Assembly: GCF_024679095.1 (NCBI RefSeq) | Contig: NC_066529.1 | Span: 3,589,094 to 3,653,093 of the forward strand | Source: Eriocheir sinensis | Taxonomy: Eukaryota > Arthropoda > Malacostraca > Decapoda > Varunidae | Direction: 5' to 3' | Length of the DNA stretch: 64,000 bases | Shown here: positions 34,931-49,082 of the stretch, piece by piece | Numbering within the stretch: position 1 is the stretch's first letter | How the letters are laid out: each line of letters opens with the position of its first letter | The notes under the pieces: generated by a model | Told to the model about the DNA's origin: nothing | What the model saw: the letters and a program-made list of their open reading frames with translations, nothing else | The model's database searches: none | Translations under genes and position numbers: made by a program

Positions 34931-35380
34931 ATACATATACCTGGTATCATTAAATTGCTTGTATTATTGATTTTACATTTCTAGAATTAGCAAGGTCAAA
35001 TATTGGGATAATGATGGGAATGCATGAATTCTGTAGTACATATGCAAGGGATGTGTAACCTTAGCATGAAAAACTGATTTGTGAGGTGGACAGTTGTCAT
35101 GTGGTATGTCTGCAGGGAGAAGTTTAGTTAAAGAGTAGTCATTAAAATCATTATAGTATCTCTTGTCTTCATATCAGCAAATAGATATTTGTTGCAGTTA
35201 AGGTAAGACCTGAGACTGTAGTGTTCAACCCACCTAACTTTATCTTCCCTATTGCAATGGTTTAGTAAATGAGGAAACATTGGGTAAGTTGAAATGCAGT
35301 GGCCTGGTTGTCACTGAGAAGAAATTTGCATAAACTGGTGGTAAATAGAAACCGACCTAGTGCATAAGGGAAACATTTTC
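34931..35380. other. Intergenic between SSR1 and UBR7, nothing recognised
   Basis: AT-rich sequence with no supportable exon. Confidence 0.4.
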
Positions 35381-35384
35381 ACTA

Positions 35385-35592
35385 CAGTGAAACCAGATTG
35401 GCGAGACCGTTTTTGCATTGGATCCCGCGGGTCCTTTCACCCCTCTGCCACACAGTCCTAACACCTATTTCTTCCTCTCATGTGTTACCTATAGCTAACA
35501 TATGAGAGGGAAAGATAGGTGTTGGGACTGTGGCAAGGAGCAAAAAAATAAATAAATTAAATAAATAAAAAAAGCCAAATTTGGTTTCACTA
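35385..35592. mobile_element. Mariner-like MITE
   Basis: Ends CAGTGAAACCAGATTGGC and, inverted, TAGTGAAACCAAATTTGGC, both bordered by TA. Inside is a second inverted pair, CAGTCCTAACACCTAT / ATAGGTGTTGGGACTG, with its centre near 35,497. About 208 bp. Confidence 0.7.
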
Positions 35593-35827
35593 TAAGAGGT
35601 CTATTCAGTCATTGTAAAAATATTAAGCACTTGTCATGTTACAGCCTGCCTAAGCATCAATAAATATATTTGAGTTGCAGTGGTTTGTTCCTTGATATGC
35701 TTGGCATATGGTACTACTCACTGATTTAAATTTTAAGTACAACATTGTTTACTGTCTTGCTGGGAGTACAATCAGCTGACATGTCATGATAAAAAGCTTA
35801 AACCTCATTTTCTATATTACACTTAAC

Positions 35828-36425
35828 CCTCATTTTCCCAGACTAAAAGGGGAAGAACCTGTCTGGGAACCACAAAAGTCAAGGAATTTGACTTTGCTGC
35901 ACGGGGCCACGCCTCATGCCTAGACGTTTACCATACTCGGTCCACCAATTGCCAATATTCAGCACCTGTCTTGGACTTTTACCACACTGTCTGGCACATC
36001 TAAGAAATTAACTAATACAATTTATTTGGAAACTTGCATTACATGTCAACAAAAGACGAAGAGTCAGTGGTGATCACGGTGTTTGCCATTTCCTTTTTCA
36101 AATTCAGGTGCTTGAGCATATCATACCATGCGAATTATTTATCAAGGAATGCTTCTTTCTTGAAAAATTAGGTAACAAAAACTGGATCATAAGTATAAGC
36201 AGCTGCTCAGCTTCTAAACAAACAGGCGCTGTGTCGGCAGTGGCAAGCAATGCAGTGTTTGCCATTTTCTTTAACTGTCTGGTTAGCCAAAAATATTATA
36301 ATGTTACGAATCATTCATGTACTTCATACCAGTGCACTGTATTTGCATGCAAATGTAATGGTGAGGACATGGCCAAACTTTTGTGGTTCTCGGACAGGTG
36401 CTCCCCACTATTAGTGAGGGAAATC
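35828..36425. mobile_element. Possible non-autonomous DNA transposon with imperfect inverted ends
   Basis: CCTGTCTGGGAACCACAAAA at 35,858-35,877 has an inverted partner at 36,379-36,398 (two mismatches in 22 bp), and the outer flanks (CCCTCATTTTCCC / CCCTCACTAATAG) also correspond loosely. The 133-aa plus-strand frame at 36,108-36,509 crosses the right end and has no recognised relatives, so no product is assigned. Confidence 0.4.
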
Positions 36426-38091
<1,666 letters not shown>

Positions 38092-38779
38092 CTCAATTTA
38101 AAAGTTCATAAAAAAAAAAAAAGCCAGAGGTGTTCACAACTCTCAAGAAGTAACCAATTGGGTGCCATCATAAGCTGTGAGAATGCATGTTTATAGGGAT
38201 ATAGCTTTTCAGGCAGGCATTATTGAAAGTATGTGACAATTTAGCAAATAGTGGCAAGACTTGGATATGGGATTACTTGTTGACACTTCCATTGATTTTC
38301 AAAATCAACTTTTCAAACCTTTTTCCTAAACAAGCTGAGCTGTGACAAGAAATTATATGTAGCAACTGGCTTCCCTTAAAGAAAAGAAATAAAATATAAC
38401 AATAAAAAAATAATAAAAGCATAGTTTGGTCCCATTCTAAGCACAAGAACTGCCTGCAAAATTAAGAGTAAATTTTGATGGAAAAGATAGATAGGTAGAT
38501 AATGTATACATGGTATGGATTATGTAAATATTTTCAACCCATACAGCATTTTCTTCCCTAACTAACTAACAGGGAGCATACGACAAGGGGCGTGTTGCTT
38601 CATTAACTTACTGCTTCCACCCCTGATGGTACCCTCGAGCATGGCTCTATACAGCTATCTTTCCAACTCAAAATGCCTCTAAGCATTGTTCAACTTGCCT
38701 CATCTGTGAGTTATATGGGCATTCCCTTGGTCTCCTCCACTCATGGTTGCCTCGTATAGAAACAACCCTATAAGCAAGA

Positions 38780-39675
38780 TCAACGACCAGAGTGTGCCAT
38801 GTGCCCAAATAGCCAAAGGTGACATTCTAGGACTAATCTGGTAACAGGCCTCAATTCAGCTTCGTCAAGTAGTTGCTCATGCGGCACAAAGTCATCCCAG
38901 CGATACCCAATGATCCTGTGAAGGCACTTGACATCAAAGTCGTCACGCCTCTCCAAGTCACTATTCAGTGTCCATGTCTCACAGCCATACAGTAAGACAG
39001 GGACCATATGTGACTTAAAGATTTTAATCTTTGTCCACCTGCAAAGATATCGACAAAACCAGATACTTGTGTTGCGTGACTCCATAACACCGTGGACCAG
39101 GTCAATCCGTCGAGTAACTTCCTGGTGAGCCCCACCATTGTTATGCACTATGCTAACAAGATATATGAAACTTTTGATGACCTCAATGTCCTCAACAGAT
39201 GCATGAATAGACTGAACTGTCATCCAGCGAGCCTTCAAATGACTGCACCTTGGTCCTGCCCCAGGAGACCTTCAATCCCAGTGGCTTCACCTCCTCATGC
39301 AGCACTATGAGAGCCAACACCAGAACCTTCAGTGATTCCATGAGAAGTACAGCATCATCAGCAAACACAAGGCTAGTGACCTTGATGGCACTAACAGATG
39401 TTCCACTAAGACTTTGATCAACAACTTTGCCTAATACCCAGTCCATGCAAGTGTTGTACAGTGAAGGAGCAAGGACACAGCCCTACCTGACTTCTGCATT
39501 AACAGGGCATAAGCCAGAAATGCCTCCCCCACACTTCACAGCACTCAGTCCCAGAGTAAAGGCCAGTCATCACCAATCAATCCTTGCTAGAATCTCACAG
39601 ATCCGCAGAATGTCTCTGAGTGCCTCACGATGCACGGAGTCAAATGCCATTCTGATGCCAGGGGGGTCAAGCTAT
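38780..39675 (-). mobile_element. Degenerate LINE (non-LTR retrotransposon) reverse-transcriptase fragment
   Basis: Read on the minus strand from 39,660 downward: AFDSVHREALRDILRI (RT palm start), then MDWVLGKVVDQS, then KVTSLVFADDAVLLMESL with the catalytic FADD box at 39,352-39,363, EVKPLGLKVSW.KTKVQ, and finally the C-terminal KIKIFKSHMVPVLLYGCETWTL, RRIIGYRW and LWLFGHMAHSG tail. Frames are shifted and stops are present, so it is an inactive copy. The EN-domain fragment at 55,560-56,090 may be of the same family. Confidence 0.9.
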
Positions 39676-39990
39676 TCTATTATTTTCTGATTATGCTGTA
39701 TGGGTTAAACCAACACGGTCAATGCATGAGGATCTACATAATTGTCAAGCCTGACTCACACCACATCTTGACCCAACAGTTCTAACAGTGACCACTGCAA
39801 GGTTAATGTTCAGTGAAATAACACTGATTCTCCATAAAACAAGCTAGTTGAAAGTATAGATCTGAATACATTTTCTAAAAATATGCATATTTTTTTACAT
39901 TAATTATTGAAAATCAGTGTTTTGGTTCCCAAACACTTGAGTGCTTCACTATAGTATCTGACACTTGTTTTTAGACTTGCCACAAGTGCA

Positions 39991-41166
39991 TTAACACATT
40001 AACTGCGTTTGGCAACTCAGCACTCTCGCCTGCCCCGCGGAACCTTCACAGCGCCACCACGCCAGTGTCCGTTGGAATTTTGCAGAGTGAGGATGTATGT
40101 ATCATTGTGAGAGGATGGCATGTAGTAGAGAGCATAAAAATCCATGGTACAAATATATACCGAGTCGCGGACCACTAATATTTTTTCCCTCTATCGCGTA
40201 TTGGTGCACCAATGTACCAGGCATGGGTTGGCGCATATATGTACCAGTTTGTGACAGACTGATGATGTAATCTTGTTCTGCTATTTTGTGTAGTTTTTAT
40301 GATGCATATATGAGTTAGTATCGATACAATATCTTACATTTTGATCAGCTGTACATAAGAAAACTATTAATAATGCTTTTTCCCCTCCTTTTTAACATAA
40401 ATGAACCTGACCGTCTTTTACGGAGGACGATCCGATACCTCATCTGGTGATTCAGATGATACAGATTTTTTTGTCAGTTCAGATGACCCGGATGATGAGC
40501 TCTCCAAGGAAAGTGATGAGTCAGAAACAGATGAAGAGCAGGATGGGGAACATTATTTTCTATTCAGTTATGAAAGCAAAATTTTAATTTACCAAGAATT
40601 ATTATTATTATTATTATTATTTTTTTTTTTTTTTTGTGAGTGGTGTTTTCCTCTGCAGTTCAGCATAATACACTGCAATAAATCAAACATTAGGATAATC
40701 TAATATTCCAAGTCACTAGTAGTGATCTGGAGCATTATTTTTTATTCTGTTATGAAAGCAAAATTTTCATTTATTGTAGGATTTTTTATTTATTTATTTA
40801 TTTTATTTATTTTTTTTTTTTTTTGTTATTTGCTATGAGGGGAATTTTCCTCTACAGTTGATTACTGTTACACAATGCAATGCTTATATTTTGGAAGTGA
40901 AATGTCACCAAACTTTATATGTATTTTGGATGCCTGTTTTTTTTCTTTTTACATATATACTTGTTACTTTATCATGTTTAACTTATTACCTGGTACCATT
41001 GCAACACATCTGCAGTCATAATAAATACAAATTTACACAAATTGTTTATATACTCATGCTTGTAAAGTTTATAGAAAGGGCTATTCAGGCCACAGATGTA
41101 CCAATACACAACAAGTGAAACATCTGTTCGGTACACTGGTGGCCCAATACGCGGTTAACGTGTTAA
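39991..41166 (+). mobile_element. piggyBac-like element with residual acidic ORF
   Basis: The left end TTAACACATTAACTGCGTTT matches the inverted right end TTAACACGTTAACCGCGTAT, with outermost TTAA as in piggyBac target sites. About 1.18 kb. It holds an open frame from 40,401 whose first 50 residues are highly acidic (SGDSDDTDFF, DDPDDELSKESDESETDEEQ), the style of piggyBac transposase N-termini, but the frame then runs into a TTA/T-rich repeat and no DDD catalytic region remains. Internally, 40,548-40,680 and 40,730-40,880 are diverged direct copies. Likely a deletion derivative. Confidence 0.7.
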
Positions 41167-41672
41167 TTCAAAGTAAAAATATATATTGTATCACCATAAT
41201 TGATTATAATATGCATTACATCTGATGGATCATGGAATCATCATGCAGTGACTGAAAGCTACAATCCTCAAGCCAGTGACTGATATTGCTGTGTATAAAA
41301 TTCATTGACAATATTTGTAAAGAAAATAGTCAGGGAGACCTCAAAGCCACCGATCAAAAAATTGTTTACACAAAAAATATATATCTCTAAACTTTGTCAA
41401 AATGCAGTATTATTGGAAATTAAACCTAAGTTATCCTGAGTAAATGAATATACGATACATACAGATACCAGTAAAAATCTTATTTATGGTATTTTACTCA
41501 ATATTAACTTTAAAATTTCATGTGAGAAATATCAACTACCGAGTCATTTATCAACAAGCAACACTAAACATCTTGACTTCAATTTGTCACGGCACATAGG
41601 AATACTTGACTTACCATACTGAACTTACCATCAATATTTATGATTAAATTATCACCATGCTTTGGAGAAGAT
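41167..41672. other. UBR7 3' flank
   Basis: AT-rich; expected to include the UBR7 3'UTR. No exact AATAAA could be assigned on the minus strand close to the stop. Confidence 0.4.
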
Positions 41673-44600
41673 TCATTTGCAAAACAGCTGAACTCCAGGG
41701 TTTGGTTTTTGTTTTTTGTTGGCTGTTAACTGCGAGAAGAACTCTCGGATGTCTTCATCCCGAACCACCTTCTTGCTCTCAGCAAACTTGCGGAGGTATT
41801 CTCGGAGTGATGAACTCAGGTTGTTGTACTCTGTAAAGTAGAATTTACCCTTATTATTATGAATACTAGATTAAGGGAGAAACAGCAAAAGTATGCTAGA
41901 AGTATGCTTTTATACCCTATTTATTATGTTGAAAAATAAATAAATAAATAAATAAAAGAAATACAATGTAAGACCTGTTGCAGATTGGGTGGTACAAGTA
42001 CTTACTAATGGATGTAGAACTTTAGGTTACTATCTTATTATGCAATATTTATAATGAGTCAGCTTTAAATTCTGAGCAAGTTCCAGTGTCCTTACCATGA
42101 ACCATCTCTGTCCGCACCACACGGTCCAGGGAGGAAAGGGCCTCCAGCTCTCTCTGCACAGGTGCACTGCTGCTGGCCTGGTGAGACTTGCCACTCTCTT
42201 CATAAAAATTGACCGTGTCTTCATCATCGAGGAGAAAGAGGACACCCTCAGCCTTATAGTTATCCTGAAAATATGAAACAGCTAAATGTTTTGTTTCAAT
42301 GGTCTCATTAACCCCCCTTTCCCAACCCTGGGGTCGCGACCCCAAGTGGGGTCGACAAGCGCTTTTACAGGGGTCACCAAGACCTCAAAATATCAAACAT
42401 AGTGTTTTTTTGTTACAATAACACATAAACAACTAAACTAGTGGGGTCACGGTCATGTCTAGAGGTGCATGATTGGGGTCGCCTGAAAAAAGGTTGGGAA
42501 CCACTGAGTTAGTGATTGAGGGTTGAGTTAGTGGGGTATAAGTTTGTGGGGGTTAAATTAGAGGGTTAAGTCAGTGGGGGTTAAGTCAGAGGGGGTAAAG
42601 TAAGTGGGGGTTAAGTTTGTGAGGGTTAAGTTAGTGGGAGTTAAGTTAGTGGGAGATAAGTTAGTGAGGGTTGAGTTAGTGGGGGTTTAGTTAGTTGGGG
42701 TTAAATTAGTGGGATTAAGTTAGTAGGGGTTAAGTTAGTGGTAGTTGAGTTTGTGGGGGTTAAGTTAGTAGGGGTTGAGTTAGTGGGGGTTGATTTAGTG
42801 GGGTTACCGTAGTGGGGTTACGTTAGTGGGATTAAGTTAGTGTGGTTACGTTAGTGGATAAAGTTAGTGGGGTTAAGTTAGTGGGGTTTAGTTAGTTGGG
42901 TTAGGTTAGTGGGGCTACGTTAGTTAAGTTAGTGGTGTTAAGTTAGTGGGGGTTAAGTTAGTGGGGGTTAAGTTAGTGGGGGTTGAGTACCCAAACCTAA
43001 ACTAAACCTATGCCAAACCTAACCCAACCATAACCTAACCCAAACCTAACCTAACAATATCACAAAAAGTTGCCAAATCCTTGAATCAGAAAAATCATAT
43101 ATGCTTCCTTACTGACTGAGTGAAGTCATTCTTTGTTATTTTGTGGCATAAGCTGTCACCTATTAGGTGTTGGAAGATGCCCTAAAAATAACCTAACTCA
43201 ACCTAAGAAAACCACCAAAAGTTACCATACGTCTTGACTTAGAAAGTCATCTATTCTTCCTTACTAAATGAGACTTTCCCAAAATTCCAGGGCCCTGAAA
43301 ATTCCTGGAAACTTTCCTTTGAAAGTTTTTATTTTTCCAAAAAAAAATACCACCCTTTGCAACTCTACTCATGGGCCCAATCTGTGCACACTCTATGCCT
43401 GGTAGCTAGAGTAACAGTATACATAGTGACCAGTTCAAATGTCTATTCCTGGCTTAAAATGTTAACCTGAGACCTATTGCTAGTAAGTTAATTTGTTAAG
43501 TATTCTACCAAGGTGCAGTAAAATGATAAAAATAAGTTACCTTGCAACTGTCACATGAGCACAGCTGCTGTCTCCAATTGCTCTGAAGAAACAGGGCGCC
43601 TTTTGGCAAGGTCTGCTTTGTCATGTTGGTCAGCAAGCAGCCTGAAAAATGTTACGGCATAAAACTAAGAAAATTACAAGAAAATGATGTGTCTATACAT
43701 ACACACACCATGTATCCAACAACAAAAATTGTAAATGTTAACTGCCCCCTTTAGCATTATTACTTACCTGAAGGGAATAGGGTGGCTGCTGCATCAACCA
43801 GCAGCATATAACTTGCTGCTGCAGGAACTTACATACACTCTCTTCACAAAGTCACCCTCATTCACTCTTACCAATGTCCAAACAATTTCAGGACTACCAC
43901 ACTTTACCCATTCATTCACTCCAAAGTCCACTCGCCATCCTGTTACATCCACACCAAAACTCTCATCCTCATCCTCATTATTTTCACCATCCCATCCTGA
44001 CATACCACAAGCTCATCTTATTGAGCTCATTTCCAAAGTTATTTCTTAGAATTTTTTACCCCCATGCTGAAAGTGAGAGAGGACTGCAAACGATAGAGGA
44101 TGAGTCTAAAGTGGGTACCACAAAAAGGAAACTGAATAAATGTGTAAAGAATAAGGTAATTGCTTTTGAGAGAGGACAGATTGAAATTATTTATTTTGCA
44201 ATACCCTACCGAATATGCAGACTAAGTTTAACTATCTAGATGTAATATGAGCTTGTGGGGACAGATGGAAAAGGTAAAATAATTTATATGTGGAAGGTGA
44301 TATCAAAGTATGGGAGCATGGAGGGAGAAGACAGTGAAATGGCAGATCATAGAATCAATTGAAAAAATCATGAAAGGTAAAAGTATAAGCCTTTTTAATA
44401 ATAAAGAGGGCAGCTAGATGACAGGAAATCAATTAAACACCCTCCTATTATAAAAATGCAATAAAAAATTGTTGGTTAAAGGTTAAGATTCTTAATATTT
44501 CCCACTTAAAGAGTTTAAGTCATAGGAGAGAGAAAATACAGATGAAGGAAGGCTGTTTAGGGGTAAAAAATATCATACAGAAAAACATATCAGCCCTCTC

Positions 44601-47600
44601 ACATTATTCTTTAGGTCACATGAAAGTGTGATTTAGTAAATTGCTTTGTCACAAGCATATCAGAAGCCAAACATAAACTTGCTTTAGTAATTACCTGACT
44701 CTTTGGGTTTTTCAGCACTATCTTGTTTCCCATCCTTCTTGTTCTCCAATTCTGCAGTTTTCTCCTTTTGTTCACAAACTTCGCTTTCTTTTGTTTCTTC
44801 CTGAAAACATACATCTGTTAATCTTACACACAATCACACAATTTCTCTATTTTTTAATTATATTAGCCAACATTAACTATACAAGCAAACATTAACTATA
44901 TCAACTAACATTAATTAACTTAAGCATAAACTTTTACATTCCATGCAGGGGTATGGAGTTGGATTTAAAAATTCTGACTCCAACTCCATGAAATTTTAAG
45001 GTTGTGACTTGGACTCAGATTCCACCCTTTCATGGTTGTCATAGTTTTATGTACATGGTCTTCAGGGTCATTATCTTTGGGTTGCTCTTGTTGAGTGTCA
45101 CTACAGGTTTAGTCACTCCAACATATGTGACGTTTTGAGGATTCCTGCACAACATCCACTACAGTTCTGAAGGTAACTAACTGTTCTAAGTACATAAGTG
45201 TGTAGTTGTGTTAACAAGCAGTTGTAGGGCAATTGCTGCAGCTAATTCACCATTTTCTTGTTTTTATGCCTTGCCTTAATGATCTCTCACCCTACAAGCA
45301 TCACATAATCATGTGATCAGACATTCTTTACCCTCCAGAGGGATATAACTCACCTACTCAATCTTTTGTCTGCATGAGTATAGTGACAAACTCTTTTTAC
45401 TTCTACCCATCCCTCCCTTTACTCTGTATATATGTTATGATACTTTGTTGACTCCTTTGTGGCTACACCTTAACCCGGTAGCTGCGAGGATCATGTTTCT
45501 TAAAGGCCCCTCTAAGCGAGAAAAATGAGAAAAATCATCACTCACGCAAACCATTTCATAATACATATCAATGCATTTGTGATCAGTTTATGCATCATCG
45601 ATTTTTGGGGATTTATATCATGGCAAAAATTTGGCCCATCGCTGGTACACCATAAAGCCACAAATTTGGCCCGTTACTGCTACCGGGCTAAACTAAAACC
45701 TTACTGTGGCATAAGGCAAACTTACTTGAGTAATTATGATGGGAGACTTCTCTGAATTACTGGCAGATTTAGCATCAGAAGACTTCTCTGGACTACCTGC
45801 AGATTTAGCCTCAACAGTCTTCTCTGGACTATCTGTAGTTTTTGTGTCAGGAGACTTCTCTGGGCTAGCTGCAGATTTAGCCTCTTCTTCCTCCACTACA
45901 GTCACTACAAAAAGGGCACAAATAATGAAGCTATGTACAGATGGAAGTGTCAGTCATTTCATTTGGTATCTTTATTACCATTATCAGTGTCATTGATATT
46001 ATTACCATCAAAATCTAAACCCATTAAAAAGTCTGACATCAATGACACGTGGATAGCTTGAGGCAGGTATAAGTTTCAATCAGGTATGGGGTCTATTATG
46101 AGATATCTATTACTATTACTTGTCCTTTGATTTTAATCAGTTTGCAGTAATAACAAGTCATGATGAAATAGGAATTTAGAGGGAATTGTAAGAATGAAAT
46201 TAATTTTTCTCATGAACTCCTAAAATGTTCAGTGATGCTCACTGATTATGAAATATGGAAACAGTGTTCTTGCAGAGGTTGTGTTAATCCTCACCTGCCA
46301 AACCCACATAGTAGGAGAGGAACTGGTGCTTGGGAAGGCACTGGGAGCAGATCATGTCACCATACATCTCAGCTTGGGGAACATCATCACCCTGATGCTG
46401 CAAAGATCATTCAAATCTTGTTAACATCACACATATTCACAATTACAGAAATATTATGGGTGTCAGGGTATGTTAACAACTTGCATCTGCACTGTCTGCA
46501 TTGAAAGTACATGTGATGCATTGTCGTGTTATTAGCTGCATATGGTGCACCATCCAGACAATTTTTTTTAACAATAACTGGCTCACTATTTGATTGTACT
46601 GTGTAAGGACTGGCACACCAGCAGTGTGCGACTTTCCCATACTCATAGGCTGCCTAGCCAGGATTCAGGAAGCCCACCAGGCAAGCGAATCAAGTAAGAG
46701 AATAAATTACATTTTTTCACCACTTTTCACAATGAACAATAATTTGGAGGCTTCCACTGTGCAACATTTAATCACCTAAAGATATACAAATCAGAGTAAA
46801 TTATAAAGAACATAGCCTGAGAATAAGCTTTCAAATTATATTTCACACATATGCAGTGCAAATCATTTTGTTAATGGTTGTAAAGATAGATTTCTGGCAG
46901 AGGGGAATATGTTATAAAAAGTGTAATGCATCATGCATAAACTGTCTCCTTGTATCACCCACCTTTCCATGGTACCAGTCCTCGCACAGGCAGCACTGAA
47001 TCATCTCATCCTCATCAGGGTTCTCAGGGTCAGGGTAGGGGCGGTTGCAGGTGCAGTAAGCTCCACTGAAGTTATGATTGTACTTGTTCTCAGGATTCTC
47101 AGGCAACTTTTCCTGAAATTTAGCTTTATAAGTCTCTCATGTCCAGAATCTATTTTTGTACCTTTCATATTAATTAAGAGGCAGAGTATGGTAAAAACAG
47201 TTATAAGAGCTGTATGTTCATTATGGTTCAAAGAAGAGCAGCAGACAAACCTTCAGGAGTTTGCACGAACTTTGAGGAAACTTTGAATTTCCGCAATCAC
47301 ATCGAAAGTTCCTGAAATCATGAAAGAAGTTATAATATGTTCTATAATTGTAATAATTTCAAAGATGGGATATTTTGAGCTTGACCTAATCCTGCAAAAA
47401 TACAATTGTTATAAACATTGGGGGCTACAGTCTCAAATGTTGTATGAATAGTTCCCAGATCTCAAATTCTGATTGCATTCATTTTATAAGCAGAACAGGA
47501 GAGAGGAAGAGAGAATAAAAAGAAAAGAGCGATAACATGGATCAAACAACAGATAAACATGGAACTTCTTCACATACGCAGACATGCACAAACTTACACT

Positions 47601-49082
47601 TACGTACGAGATCACAAACACTCATATAGACACTGATCCACATATATATTTACATAACACAAAGAGTAAACGTACTCGTAACACACACAACCAAAAATAC
47701 CAAACATATCACACAAACACTGACGAATACAAGCACTCATACTTTCTATGCACCATACATGACTGGAACAACCTCCCTCAACAAATTTGAGACTGCAGTA
47801 CAATACTCATTCAGTAAACAAATACACACTCACTTGTCACCACAACACACCAACACTAACAATTACACTTGATTCACTTCCCTCTCCTGCACACTCGACT
47901 CCCCCTTCCCCACGACAGCCAACCCAAATATGCATGTTATGCACCTGTACAGGTGCCCTGTAAATCATCACCAAGATTAAAATCAAGAGCAGAGGACACA
48001 AAGCGTACAACAGACAAAAGAGACACCAAGAAAGCTACTGGGGAGGTAAAGAGGAGAGTATCAGATGGGCAGACACAGAGACAGAGTCAAACAGTTTTGT
48101 CCGAAGTTCACAGCTATTATTACTTCAGGTTGTGAAAGCACCTGACCAGAACCTTTTGGTGAAGCACAGTTTCTCATGTCTTTTATTTATTAACTTTGAA
48201 ATAAAACAGTGAAAATCTAAAGACTTCTGAGCTGGGTTTAATCTCCCAATGTTTCAAGATCCTAACTACACCCCTGGTTATATATATGATAACAACTTGC
48301 CTCTTGGTGTACAACTCAACAAGCTCGTGGTCTTCATGGCAGTGGTAGCTGCAGGCCAAACACACACCTGCTAGACGATCTGAATCTGAAGGACAGCATG
48401 TCATGCAGGCATACAAGGCCTGCCTCTTCATGTATCCCTGAAGAAAAAATAAATATTTAGAGTTCACACAGATCAGTTAAAGATATTCATGTAAGAACTT
48501 TCTATGAAACTGCTGTCACATTTCCTTCACCTACTGAATCTTTAACCTAAGGCAGCACAGCATAACAATTTGCCTTGGACCCTTTATAACTGCTTCCCAG
48601 CAATAACAGCTATCTCTATGTTAAAAAAAAAGCATCATATTTTACCAAGAAATCAATTGTTGTTGTCTCTTTCACAAAACACTCAGGTTTGTAAAGCAAT
48701 AGCAGTCTGTGTCTGAAGGAAACCCTAAAGGCTACATCACAGCACGGGAGGAATTCTACGAAGCCTCAATCCAACATAAATACATAAGCAGCTATTTAAC
48801 CACTGACTAAGCCTTCACCAAATCCTTTGTTCACAGACTGCCTCGCCTCCCTCACCACCTCTACACGCCTCATCGCCGCCGTGCCACGCTCAGGCCGCCT
48901 CTGTGTCCTCTCCTGCAGCCCCGGAGGTGTAGGCAGAAGCCATGCCTCACCTGGTCGTAGGTGCACTGGGTGTCATCAGCGGCCCCTAAGACAGCTGCGG
49001 CGTTCAGTTGTCTCTCCTCCTCCTCCTGCAGCACTTCCACCATAGAAATTCCAGATTCCTCGGCCTCCCCGCTGTCTGCCAT
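41673..49082 (-). CDS. UBR7: UBR7, putative E3 ubiquitin ligase / N-recognin-type reader
   Basis: Ten exons on the minus strand: 49082-48951, 48437-48301, 47311-47251, 47112-46963, 46397-46295, 45904-45726, 44800-44695, 43641-43541, 42264-42096 and 41830-41673; frame is continuous to give 431 aa (human 425). All introns are GT-AG except intron 2, which is GC-AG. UBR7 carries a UBR box (residues about 45-113; Cys/His pattern in YAC.TC, CLACSYHCHEDHE, FRCDCGN) and a PHD-type finger (about 122-190; YCTCNRPYPDPEN, MIQCCLCEDWYHG, MICSQC), and is described as a ligase for histone H2B. Residues 195-254 form a species-specific linker with SPEKS-type repeats, and the following exon is Lys/Glu-rich. 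The C-terminal module (SNWRQQLCSCDSC, EGVLFLLDDEDTV, REYLRKFAESKKVV) is conserved. Nuclear protein. Divergent from TFIIS, start codons 2.5 kb apart. Confidence 0.96.
42314..42507. mobile_element. hAT-like MITE in UBR7 intron 8
   Basis: The right end inverted reads CAGTGGTTCCCAACCTTTTT and the left end CCCTTTCCCAACCCTGGGGT; both lead into GGGGTCGC-type phrases. CAGTGGTTCCCAACC is the well-known terminus of hAT non-autonomous elements. About 194 bp. Confidence 0.75.
42508..43055. repeat. Telomere-like minisatellite: TTAGTGGGG array then CCTAACC array
   Basis: From 42,510 to 42,990 the unit GTTAAGTTAGTGGGG (13-16 bp) repeats roughly 30 times with variation; immediately after, 42,995-43,050 reads CCTAAACCTAACCCAACC-type units. 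The G-rich and C-rich halves face each other, so they can fold on themselves. It is inside UBR7 intron 8. Confidence 0.85.
43800..44050 (-). mobile_element. LINE tail fragment in UBR7 intron 7
   Basis: On the minus strand the frame includes VWTLVRVNEGDFVKRVYV, a diverged form of the WFGHV.RMN..DFV motif (compare 63,380-63,440). Inactive. Confidence 0.45.
44945..45030. repeat. Degenerate ACTCC/GGAGT repeat
   Basis: GGAGTTGGATTTAAAAATTCTGACTCCAACTCC is an inverted repeat of the kind that ends some MITEs; only one end is obvious. Confidence 0.3.
45470..45691. mobile_element. TTAA-type MITE, copy 1 (222 bp)
   Basis: Ends TTAACCCGGTAGCTGCGA and, inverted, TTAGCCCGGTAGCAGTAACG. The interior (GGATCATGTTTCTTAA, GCGAGAAAAATGAGAAAAA, CCACAAATTTGGCCCGT) matches copy 2 at 56,803-57,023 over its full length. 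It ends 35 bp short of UBR7 exon 6. Confidence 0.9.
47520..47990 (+). mobile_element. LINE 3'-end fragment in UBR7 intron 2
   Basis: The plus-strand frame 47,584-47,790 carries KRTRNTHNQKYQTYHTNT and YFLCTIHDWNNLPQQI, the recognisable C-terminal end of a non-LTR ORF2 (form: SFFPRTI.DWN.LP). The adjacent 3' portion is C/A-rich. Inactive. Confidence 0.75.
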
